This document shows, piece after piece, positions 57,780 through 64,000 of a stretch of 64,000 nt of DNA (the stretch's first letter is position 1; each line of letters opens with the position of its first letter). The translations under genes were made by a program, and so were the position numbers. The stretch spans positions 1-64,000 of the forward strand of contig DAOUHB010000070.1 of assembly GCA_034428935.1 (NCBI GenBank), in the 5' to 3' direction. The DNA comes from JAAYZQ01 sp034428935. Lineage in GTDB: Bacteria; Chloroflexota; Anaerolineae; JAAYZQ01. The notes beneath the pieces were generated by a model. That model had not been told where the DNA came from and searched no databases. It saw only the letters and a list, made by a program, of their open reading frames with translations.

Positions 57780-58877
57780 ATGAGCGACGATGGCATCCGG
57801 CGTATCGGCGTCCTCACCGGAGGCGGCGATTGCCCGGGATTGAACGCGGTCATTCGGGCGGTGGTCAAGACGGCAGTCGGCCACTTTGGCTGGCAGGTGG
57901 TGGGCATAGAGGATGGCTTCGAGGGGCTGATCCTTCCGGGCAAGACCCGGGAGCTGACCTTTGCCGACGTGCGGGGCATCCTGCCGCTGGGTGGCACAAT
58001 CCTGGGCACCACCAACCGGGCAAATCCCTTCGACTATCCCGTTACCGGCGAGGATGGCAGGGTGGCCGGCCGGGACATGTCGTCTCAGGTGATGGCCCAC
58101 GCGGAGGCGCTGGGCCTCGACGGGCTGGTGGTCATCGGCGGCGACGGCTCGCTGCACATCGCCCAGAAGCTCTATGAGATGGGCCTGCCCCTCGTCGGCG
58201 TGCCCAAGACCATCGATAACGACGTGGGCGGCACCGATCTCACCTTTGGCTTTGACACCGCCCTGGACGTGGCGACCCAGGCCATCGACCGGCTGCACAC
58301 CACGGCCGAGAGCCACCATCGCATCATGCTCGTGGAGGTCATGGGCCGCAACGCCGGCTGGCTGGCCCTGCAGGCCGGCCTCGCCGGCGGCGCCGATGCC
58401 ATCCTTCTGCCCGAGATCCCCTTTGACGTGGCCAACGTCGATGCCAAGGTCGAGGCTCGGGAGATGGCGGGCAGCAAGTTCAGCATCGTCGTCGTCGCCG
58501 AGGGTGCCCGCCCCGTGGGCGGCGAGCAGGTGTACCAGGAGGTGGGCGAAGCCGCCGCTGCCAGGCGGTTGGGTGGGGTGAGCTATGCCGTCGCCGAGCA
58601 ATTGTCCGCCCTGACCGAGCGCGAGATCCGTGTCACGGTACTGGGCCACCTGCAGCGCGGCGGCTCGCCCACCTCTTTTGACCGCATCCTGGCCACGCGC
58701 TTTGGCGCCGCCGCCGTCGACCTCCTCGCCAGGGGGCGTACCGGCCACATGGTGTCGCTCCGGGGCGAAGAGATCGTCGACGTGCCCATCGCCGAGGCCA
58801 TTGCCCGGCTCAAGACGGTGCCCCTCGATGGCGACCTGGTGCGCACCGCCCGGTGCATGGGCATCAGCCTGGGCTAG
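57780..58877 (+). CDS. pfkA: 6-phosphofructokinase, mixed-signature
   Basis: Protein of 365 aa. Nucleotide or PPi loop IGVLTGGGDCPGLNAVIRAV, catalytic GGDGSLHIAQKL, PKTIDNDVGGTDLTFGFDTA, and GRNAGWLAL. Residue 104 (E. coli numbering) is Gly, as in ATP enzymes, but residue 124 is Lys (PKTIDND), as in PPi-using enzymes. This combination marks the mixed group, some members of which use PPi, so the donor cannot be told from sequence. It commits fructose 6-phosphate to glycolysis. GGAGG precedes the ATG. Its stop overlaps the converging M20 gene by 4 bp. Confidence 0.92.
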   Translation: MSDDGIRRIGVLTGGGDCPGLNAVIRAVVKTAVGHFGWQVVGIEDGFEGLILPGKTRELTFADVRGILPLGGTILGTTNRANPFDYPVTGEDGRVAGRDMSSQVMAHAEALGLDGLVVIGGDGSLHIAQKLYEMGLPLVGVPKTIDNDVGGTDLTFGFDTALDVATQAIDRLHTTAESHHRIMLVEVMGRNAGWLALQAGLAGGADAILLPEIPFDVANVDAKVEAREMAGSKFSIVVVAEGARPVGGEQVYQEVGEAAAARRLGGVSYAVAEQLSALTEREIRVTVLGHLQRGGSPTSFDRILATRFGAAAVDLLARGRTGHMVSLRGEEIVDVPIAEAIARLKTVPLDGDLVRTARCMGISLG

Positions 58878-60064
58878 CCGGGCCAGTCCTGCAGGGCGAG
58901 GGCCATGTAGGCTACCGTGGCTTCCAGAAGCTGGTCCACGGGCAGCCGCTCCTCGACGGTATGAACCAGGGTGTCGTCGCCAGGGCCCAGGCCCAGGATC
59001 GTGGAGCCGGCGGCAGCCATGTGGCCGCCGTCGGTGGCAAAGCGCCACACGCCGACCTCTACCGGCCGCCCAAGGGCCGCCTCCAGGGTCTGCCGGGCGG
59101 CGACCAGCCACGGATGGTCCAGGGGGGTGGTGAACGAGGCGAACGAGTCGTCGTAGCGCATGCGCAGGCCGGTGTACGTCTCCATCTCGCGGCTCCCGGT
59201 TTCGATGGCCCCCTGGCAGCCGGGCTCCAGGCTGCGGGAGAGCAGCTCCTCCAGCTTGCCAAGGATCGCCGGCAGGTCCTCGCCCGGCACGTTCCGCCAG
59301 TCGAGGGCCAGGCGGATGGTCGACGGCGTGATGTTGGTGCCCCGGGGCTCGCTGCTGACGAGGGTGGGGGCGACAGTGGAAGCGCCATAGTCCGGGACGC
59401 TAAGCATGGGCAGCTCGCGCAGGCCTTGCAGGAAGCGCGCCACGGAAAAGTGGGGGTTGACGCCCAGGTCGGGCATGGAGGCGTGCACCGAGCGACCCTC
59501 GAAGCGGGCCAGCATCTCGACCCGGCCGCGGTGCCCCCGGCGCAGTTGGTTGCCGCTGGCCTCGCCCACGACGACGCGCATGGGGGGCAGGCTGGCGGCG
59601 ATGTGCCGGGCGCCCAGGCCTCCCACCTCTTCCTGGACCACGGCGCTGACGTACAGGGGGCCGGGCGGGGCCTTGCCCAGCTTCTTGACCAGGCCTATGG
59701 CATAGACCATGGCCGCCAGGGCGCCCTTCATGTCGGCGGCACCCCGGCCCCAGAGGTTCCCGTCGTGGATCTCGCCGCCAAAGGGTGGGTGGGCCCATTG
59801 GCCAGGGTCGCCGGCGTCCACGTGGTCCATGTGACCATTGAACATCAGGGGCGCGCCTCGACCGCCATCCAGGCGGCCCACGGCATTGCCGGCCTCGTCG
59901 ATCCAGGACTCGTCAAAGCCGAGGCGTCCCATCTCGTCCCGGATGAGGGCCGCCACGTTCCCTTCCTCGCCGGACCTGCTCGGCGTCTGCAACAGCTTCT
60001 GGGCAAAGGCCACCAACTCGGCTCGGTGGTCCTGGACCATACGCCGCAGTTCGTTCTCGTGCAT
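58874..60064 (-). CDS. M20 family metallopeptidase (ArgE/DapE/YgeY-like)
   Basis: Zinc hydrolase of 396 aa. Metal ligands in FNGHMDHVDAGDP (His, Asp), WGRGAADMKGALAAM (Asp), VVQEEVGGLGARH (catalytic Glu pair) and the C-terminal GGHMAAAGSTILGLGPGDD...H segment. The family removes acyl or peptide groups from amino acids; YgeY-like deacetylases and succinyl-diaminopimelate desuccinylases are the nearest forms. The dimerisation domain is present (HRGRVEMLARFEGRSVHASM). GGAGAG precedes the ATG. No pathway genes adjoin it. Confidence 0.88.
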   Translation of the reverse strand: MHENELRRMVQDHRAELVAFAQKLLQTPSRSGEEGNVAALIRDEMGRLGFDESWIDEAGNAVGRLDGGRGAPLMFNGHMDHVDAGDPGQWAHPPFGGEIHDGNLWGRGAADMKGALAAMVYAIGLVKKLGKAPPGPLYVSAVVQEEVGGLGARHIAASLPPMRVVVGEASGNQLRRGHRGRVEMLARFEGRSVHASMPDLGVNPHFSVARFLQGLRELPMLSVPDYGASTVAPTLVSSEPRGTNITPSTIRLALDWRNVPGEDLPAILGKLEELLSRSLEPGCQGAIETGSREMETYTGLRMRYDDSFASFTTPLDHPWLVAARQTLEAALGRPVEVGVWRFATDGGHMAAAGSTILGLGPGDDTLVHTVEERLPVDQLLEATVAYMALALQDWPG

Positions 60065-60146
60065 TGTCGAACTCTCCTGTCATACGAAAATGAGCACGCC
60101 GGACGGGCTGCCGGCCTGCGTCGATGGGCGCGAGGCGGGCCGGCCC

Positions 60147-60890
60147 CTACCCGGCCGGTTTGCCGCGCCCCAGGCGCTGGGCGATGACCAGGCCCAGGAA
60201 GCGCGGCAGGGCCAACTGCCGACGCCAACGCCACGGCTCGCGGAGCAGGCGGTGGAGCCATTCCAGCCCCAGGCGCCGCATCCAGGGCGGGGCACGCCGG
60301 GTGACGCCGGCGACAAAGTCAAAGCTGCCGCCCACGCCCATCATCACCGGCACGCCCAACTCGTCGCGGTGGCGGGCGATCCACTTTTCCTCGGCCGGCA
60401 CGCCATAGGCCACGAGGAGCAGGTCGGGGCGCGCGGCGCGCACCCTGGCTATCACGGCGGCGCTCTCGTCGTCGGCGGGCGAACCGGCGTAGGTGCCGGC
60501 AACGTCCAGCCCCGGGTAGGCCGTCGCCAGCCGCTGCGCCGTGGCCTCGGCCACGCCGGGCCCGGCCCCCAGGAAGTAGACGCGGTAGCCCTGGCGGGCG
60601 CTGTGGCGGGCCAGGTGGTAGATGCCGTCGGAACCGGTCACCCGCTGGCGGAGGGGGCGGCCCAGGAGGCGAGCGGCCAGGGTCAGCCCCACGCCGTCGG
60701 CCACGTTGAGCTCCGACCGGGCCAGGTCGGCCCTGAAGGCAGGGTCGTCGTGGGCAGCTACGAGCATCTCGGGATTCAGCGTCACCACCTGGTGGGGCCG
60801 GCCGCTGGCCACGAAACGATCGACCGTGGCCAGGAGGTCGTCGTACGTGGCATCGTCGACGCGCACGCCCAGGATGTCGATGGACTGCAT
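60147..60890 (-). CDS. WecG/TagA/CpsF family glycosyltransferase
   Basis: GT26-type enzyme of 247 aa: QVVTLNPEMLVAAHDDPAF, LNVADGVGLTLAARLLGRPL, RVTGSDGIYHLARHS, VYFLGAGPGVAEATAQRL, VAYGVPAEEKWIARHRDELG and GVGGSFDFVAGVTRRAP. It should transfer ManNAc or a related amino sugar to a lipid-linked acceptor at the inner membrane face. It starts 7 bp after the GT4 gene, so the two work in one glycan pathway. Confidence 0.9.
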   Translation of the reverse strand: MQSIDILGVRVDDATYDDLLATVDRFVASGRPHQVVTLNPEMLVAAHDDPAFRADLARSELNVADGVGLTLAARLLGRPLRQRVTGSDGIYHLARHSARQGYRVYFLGAGPGVAEATAQRLATAYPGLDVAGTYAGSPADDESAAVIARVRAARPDLLLVAYGVPAEEKWIARHRDELGVPVMMGVGGSFDFVAGVTRRAPPWMRRLGLEWLHRLLREPWRWRRQLALPRFLGLVIAQRLGRGKPAG

Positions 60891-60897
60891 GGCTTCC

Positions 60898-62025
60898 CTA
60901 CCCTGCCCCGGCCGCCGCTTCGAGGACGGCCAGCGTTTCGCGGGCGCAGCGCCGCCAGGAAAATCGCCTCGCCTGCTCCAGGCCCCGGGCCGCCAGCTCG
61001 CTGCGCAGGTGCCCGTTCATCAGCAGGCGCAGCATCGCCCGCGCCAGGGACTCCACATCGTGGGGGTCGACCAGGAGCGCCGCGTCACCGGCCACCTCGG
61101 GCAGCGACGACGTGTTGGAGCAGATCACGGGCGTGCCACAGGCCATGGCTTCCAGGACGGGCAGGCCAAAGCCCTCGTAGAGAGAGGGAAAGACAAAGGC
61201 CAGGGCGCCGCTGAGGAGAGCTGGGAGGTCATCCTCGGGCACGTAACCGGGCAGGAGCACCTGCCCCTCCAGGCCGAGGGCCCGGACCTGGCTCACGATC
61301 TCGTCGTGCAGCCAGCCCTTCATGCCGGCGAGGACGAGGCCGGGCAGGTGTGGGGGCTGTTCCTGGCCGGCGAGGAGCGCCGGAAGCCGGGAGAAGGCCT
61401 GCACCAATCGTACCAGGTTCTTGCGCGGCTGCAGCGTGCCAACGTACAGCAGGTAGGGGCCCTCCAGGCCATATCGGGCCCGCACGCCGGCCAACAACGC
61501 CGGGTCGGACACGGGGGCCAGTGTCTCGTCCCGGCCGGGGTAGACGACGGCGATTCTGTCTGGCGGGGTGTGATAGTAGTTCACCAGGTCGCGGCGCGTG
61601 GCCTCCGAGTCGGCCAGGACCCGGGTGGCGCTCCGGGCGTTGTGGCGCGTCGACCACCGCAGATAGACGTTTTGCCAGGCGGTGTGCGCCTCGGGGTGGT
61701 AATGGTAGCCCAGGTCGTGCACCGTCACGACGCTGCGCCGCGGCCGGGCGAGGGGCAGGACGTGGGAAGGGACAAAGAGCAGGTCGGGAGGATGGGCGAG
61801 CATTTCCCGCGAGAGGGCTACATGCGTCCACAAGCGTGGAAAGGGGATGACGCGTTCCTCGGCGCCGGGCGGAAACAGGCCGGCCGGCGGCGCCTGGCGA
61901 AAGTACAGGCGGAAGCGATGCTCGCCGCCCACGGCCAGCAGCTCGCGGATCAGGTGCAGTGCATAGTTCTCGGTGCCGGTGCGATACGTCGCCACTGCCC
62001 GGCTGGCGTCGATGCCGATAAGCAT
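60898..62025 (-). CDS. Glycosyltransferase family 4 protein
   Basis: GT-B retaining glycosyltransferase of 375 aa. The N-terminal domain begins MLIGIDASRAV with ENYALHLIRELL; the C-terminal nucleotide-sugar site includes YVGTLQPRKNLVRLVQAFSR and the EX7E motif in YEGFGLPVLEAMACGTPVIC, then AALLVDPHDVESLARAMLRL. Donor sugar unknown. ATG at 62025 is chosen; an in-frame TTG at 62043 would add six residues. Confidence 0.88.
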   Translation of the reverse strand: MLIGIDASRAVATYRTGTENYALHLIRELLAVGGEHRFRLYFRQAPPAGLFPPGAEERVIPFPRLWTHVALSREMLAHPPDLLFVPSHVLPLARPRRSVVTVHDLGYHYHPEAHTAWQNVYLRWSTRHNARSATRVLADSEATRRDLVNYYHTPPDRIAVVYPGRDETLAPVSDPALLAGVRARYGLEGPYLLYVGTLQPRKNLVRLVQAFSRLPALLAGQEQPPHLPGLVLAGMKGWLHDEIVSQVRALGLEGQVLLPGYVPEDDLPALLSGALAFVFPSLYEGFGLPVLEAMACGTPVICSNTSSLPEVAGDAALLVDPHDVESLARAMLRLLMNGHLRSELAARGLEQARRFSWRRCARETLAVLEAAAGAG

Positions 62026-62047
62026 GCTCTTGGCCGAGGGCAACTCG

Positions 62048-62554
62048 CTATTCTCGACGGACCCAGCGCAGCAGGCCGCCCGCGAGGCTGAGGACGCCCA
62101 TCAGGATGAGCAACAGGGGCCACAGGCGCCAGATTTCGCGGCTGACGAGGCCAAAGGTAAAGGCCAGGCCGACGGCGCCGACGATGAGGGCTGCGCAGCC
62201 GACGCCCAGCGTCCCCATGTCTCGGGCTCGCTCGGCAAAAAAGAGGGCCACAAAGGCCACTCCGCCGATGAGGGGAAAGACGGGCCACAGGTCGCGCATC
62301 TGGTCCCACTCCCAGATGCCGAGGGTGAAGCCAAAGAAAAAGAGACCCACCAGCAGGCCCGCGATGCCGACGAACACCAGGCCGGCGTCCTTGAAACCGG
62401 TAAAGACGTACCAGGCCAGGAAGCTGAGGCCCCCCAGCATCGGAAACAGGGGCCAGATCCGATCCCAACCGATCAACTGGGCGATCACAAAGGCGATGCC
62501 CAGGCCGATGAGGCCCAGCCCGGCCCACACGTTGCCCATCCTGTCTCGTTCCAT
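62048..62554 (-). CDS. Small polytopic membrane protein (LiaF/DUF5668-like transmembrane repeat)
   Basis: Protein of 168 aa consisting of about six hydrophobic helices in pairs: WAGLGLIGLGIAFVIAQLIG, WPLFPMLGGLSFLAWYVF, VGIAGLLVGLFFFGFTLGI, WPVFPLIGGVAFVALFFAE, and a last pair ending IWRLWPLLLILMGVLSLAGG. The repeated W-P-L-F-P-[ML]-x-GG unit is typical of LiaI/LiaF-type membrane domains linked to envelope stress. First gene of a leftward operon with the two glycosyltransferases; promoter at 62582-62610. Confidence 0.72.
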   Translation of the reverse strand: MERDRMGNVWAGLGLIGLGIAFVIAQLIGWDRIWPLFPMLGGLSFLAWYVFTGFKDAGLVFVGIAGLLVGLFFFGFTLGIWEWDQMRDLWPVFPLIGGVAFVALFFAERARDMGTLGVGCAALIVGAVGLAFTFGLVSREIWRLWPLLLILMGVLSLAGGLLRWVRRE

Positions 62555-62581
62555 CTGTCTCCTCCTACAAGTCCTGGCGGC

Positions 62582-62610
62582 ATTATATCATTTTGCCCAC
62601 GGGTCGTCAA
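62582..62610 (-). promoter_or_regulatory. Promoter of the membrane protein-glycosyltransferase operon
   Basis: Minus strand: TTGACG (62605-62610), a 17-bp spacer and TATAAT (62582-62587). The -35 overlaps the last codons of tsaC. Confidence 0.65.
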
Positions 62611-63287
62611 TCGCCCGGACCTGCCGTTCGGCCCGGCCGGGCACGGGGCACGGGGTCCAGGTCGCAGGTAATGGCAGCCAGGTCAGCGGCCGTGATGGGC
62701 CCCGCACGCAGCAGGGCGGGCGGCGAGACGGTCAGGTCCAGGACCGTCGACGCCTGTCCGCCGCGGGTGGTCCCACCGTCGAGGATGAGGGGTACGTGCC
62801 CCGCCAGCCCCTCCAGGACCTGGGCGGCAGTGACCGCGTCGGGGGCGCCATGCCGATTGGCGCTCGTCGTCGCCAGAGGCGCTCCCAGTTGGCGGCAGAG
62901 GCGGCGAACCAGATCCTGGTCGGGCACGCGAACGCCGACCGTGGGGCCGCCGGCCGTGACCAGGTCGGGCACGCGGGCGGCGCGCGGCAGCACCAGGGTC
63001 AGAGCGCCGGGCCAGAAACGCCTGGCCAGCTCCCAGGCGCGATCGGGAATCGAGACGCAGACCAGGGACATGCTCTCTGCATCGGGCAGTAGCAGGGGAA
63101 TGGCCCTCTGGCCGGGCCTGCCCTTGGCGGCAAAGAGCCGGGCCACGCCGTCAGGCAGAAAGGCGTGGGCCCCCAGGCCATAGACGGTGTCGGTAGGAAA
63201 GGCGATCGCCTCTCCGCGCTGCAGCAGCTCCACGGCGTGCTCAACTGCCGACGGGTCGCTGGCATCGAGGCAAAGGGTCTCGCTCAT
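62607..63287 (-). CDS. tsaC: L-threonylcarbamoyladenylate synthase (TsaC/Sua5 family)
   Basis: Protein of 226 aa with the YrdC fold: GEAIAFPTDTVYGLGAHAFL, FAAKGRPGQRAIPLLLPD, WPGALTLVLPRA, VGVRVPD and LGAPLATTSANRHGAPDA. It makes threonylcarbamoyl-AMP for the essential t6A37 modification of ANN-decoding tRNAs. It lacks the extra C-terminal Sua5 domain. GGAGAG precedes the ATG at 63287. An in-frame extension to 63383 made of IKTTG repeats is rejected, because the promoter at 63355-63383 lies inside it. Confidence 0.92.
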   Translation of the reverse strand: MSETLCLDASDPSAVEHAVELLQRGEAIAFPTDTVYGLGAHAFLPDGVARLFAAKGRPGQRAIPLLLPDAESMSLVCVSIPDRAWELARRFWPGALTLVLPRAARVPDLVTAGGPTVGVRVPDQDLVRRLCRQLGAPLATTSANRHGAPDAVTAAQVLEGLAGHVPLILDGGTTRGGQASTVLDLTVSPPALLRAGPITAADLAAITCDLDPVPRARPGRTAGPGD

Positions 63288-63298
63288 CTGCTCTCCTG

Positions 63299-63358
63299 TC
63301 GTTTTGGTGCCTGTCGTTTTGATGCCTGTTGTTTTGATGCCTGTTGTTTTGATGATTG
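63299..63358 (-). repeat. Four tandem 15-bp repeats forming the tsaC 5' leader
   Basis: The unit TYGTTTTGATGCCTG occurs four times (63299-63313, 63314-63328, 63329-63343, 63344-63358), with only one or two changes per copy. With transcription starting near 63348, the untranslated leader of about 60 nt is almost entirely this repeat, ending just before the GGAGAG ribosome site. Confidence 0.8.
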
Positions 63359-63383
63359 TACATCCTGCCGGGTCGCCCGTCAA
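63355..63383 (-). promoter_or_regulatory. tsaC: tsaC promoter
   Basis: Minus strand: TTGACG (63378-63383), a 17-bp spacer and TACAAT (63355-63360). The -10 overlaps the outermost 15-bp repeat. Confidence 0.65.
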
Positions 63384-63410
63384 GACCGGCCCAAGGGCGC
63401 GGGCGCTGCT

Positions 63411-63439
63411 TTGACACTTTCTACCAGTTCGGTTATAAT
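63411..63439 (+). promoter_or_regulatory. Consensus sigma-70 promoter of the cyclase-family gene
   Basis: Perfect TTGACA (63411-63416), a 17-bp spacer and a perfect TATAAT (63434-63439); the strongest promoter match in the window. It diverges from the tsaC promoter, with 27 bp between the two -35 boxes. Confidence 0.8.
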
Positions 63440-63479
63440 GGCGTCGCCGTCAGCGAGCAGCGTGCTTGAGGGGGAGACC

Positions 63480-64000
63480 TTGCGAATCTATGACGTAACG
63501 GTGCCCATCTCTGAGAGGATGCCCGTCTGGCCGGGCGACCCGCCGGTCCAGATCGAGCGCGTGTCCGAGCTATCGGGCGGCGACTCGTTCAACGTCTCGC
63601 GGCTGCACATCGGCAGCCACACGGGCACCCACGTCGACGCTCCCGCTCATTTTTTGCCACAGGGGCAGACGGTGGACCGGCTGCCCCTGGATGTCCTCGT
63701 CGGGCCGGCCATTGTGCTGGACATGGAGGACGTTCCCGGCAAGACCATCCAGGCCCTGGATCTTGCCAACCTCCATCCGCCCCGCTCCACCAGGCGTCTT
63801 TTGCTCAGGACGCGAAACTCGAACCTGTGGGCCGACCGCCAGACCGAGTTTGAGCCCGAGTACGTGCACCTGGATCCCAAGGCGGCGTCGTGGCTGGTGC
63901 AGCGGGGCATTCGCCTGGTGGGCCTGGACTATCTCTCCGTCGAAGCCTTTCAGAGCGCCACACACAACGTTCACCGTATCCTGCTGGAAGCAGGACTGGT
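63480..64000 (+). CDS. Cyclase-family protein (kynurenine formamidase-like), 3' truncated by window edge
   Basis: 173 codons are visible; the end lies beyond the window. MRIYDVTVPISERMPVWPGD at the start and the metal-binding motif HIGSHTGTHVDAPAHF (HxGTHxDxPxHF) define the cyclase/KynB-like superfamily of metal-dependent amide and ester hydrolases. N-formylkynurenine is one known substrate, but no tryptophan genes adjoin it. The start is TTG at 63480, with GGGGGAGA upstream; no ATG lies before the conserved N terminus. Most such proteins have about 210 residues, so some 35 are missing. Confidence 0.88.
   Translation, partial: MRIYDVTVPISERMPVWPGDPPVQIERVSELSGGDSFNVSRLHIGSHTGTHVDAPAHFLPQGQTVDRLPLDVLVGPAIVLDMEDVPGKTIQALDLANLHPPRSTRRLLLRTRNSNLWADRQTEFEPEYVHLDPKAASWLVQRGIRLVGLDYLSVEAFQSATHNVHRILLEAGL

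Noticed and set aside
63288..63383. N-terminal IKTTG-repeat extension of TsaC
   Set aside because: The promoter (63355-63383) lies inside it and a good ribosome site precedes the ATG at 63287, so the extension would not be transcribed or needed.

Overview
The window is about 64 kb of GC-rich bacterial chromosome with dense, mostly operonic coding. The gene content points to Chloroflexota, most likely an Anaerolineae-like lineage. This is an inference from gene families: stacked GAF kinases, a DUF4388/MglA-type GTPase/roadblock set, a V4R protein, a PDZ-7TM kinase, lipobox lipoproteins and no outer-membrane machinery. No rRNA, CRISPR array, prophage or insertion sequence was seen. One RNA gene is clear: a selenocysteine tRNA. 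Many promoters fit a sigma-70 pattern with a 16-17 bp spacer and often an extended -10 of the form TGTGGTATAAT.

Layout. 1-3.7 kb (minus strand): start of a winged-helix regulator, an M24 peptidase, a degenerate zincin-like protein and a YerB-type lipoprotein, with a possible small RNA between them. 3.8-21.6 kb (plus): one very long run of co-directional genes led by a single strong promoter. It holds a DUF4388 protein, an MglA-like GTPase, a roadblock protein, two paralogous alpha/beta hydrolases, a V4R protein, a beta-helix transferase-like protein, an acyl-ACP-reductase homologue, a REC-GGDEF-like protein, a 2386-residue hybrid kinase with nine GAF domains, a PDZ-7TM kinase and a lone receiver. 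21.7-28.9 kb (plus): tRNA-Sec, an O-antigen-ligase-like protein, an RsbV/RsbW/RsbU-type partner-switching set, a CoA pyrophosphatase and a lipoprotein.

29.0-34.7 kb (minus): cNMP-sensing kinase, inositol-monophosphatase family protein, acyl-CoA synthetase, acyl-CoA dehydrogenase. 34.9-44.4 kb (plus): glutamine-dependent NAD synthetase, a HisKA_2 kinase and an ANTAR response regulator. These are followed at once by a promoter, a two-hairpin leader with an intrinsic terminator, and a rearranged two-gene glutamate synthase. This looks like a complete nitrogen-responsive antitermination circuit. 44.4-49.5 kb (plus): molybdo-hydroxylase medium and small subunits without the large one, HemW, an aminotransferase, lysoplasmalogenase and MscL.

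49.6-52.9 kb (minus): a histidine kinase and an ATP-binding regulator. Their promoter carries the same palindrome as the lysoplasmalogenase promoter. 53-54.4 kb: 8-oxoguanine deaminase. 54.4-57.6 kb (minus): radical SAM protein, a tandem NUDIX protein, a CTP-dependent lipid-kinase-like protein and a small protein. 57.8-64 kb: phosphofructokinase, M20 peptidase, two glycosyltransferases, a membrane protein, TsaC with repeats in its leader, and the start of a cyclase-family hydrolase.

The two most interesting regions are the signalling/lipid supercluster at 3.9-21.6 kb and the ANTAR-leader-glutamate synthase unit at 36.7-44.4 kb. Functions come from reading motifs by eye. No database search was run.
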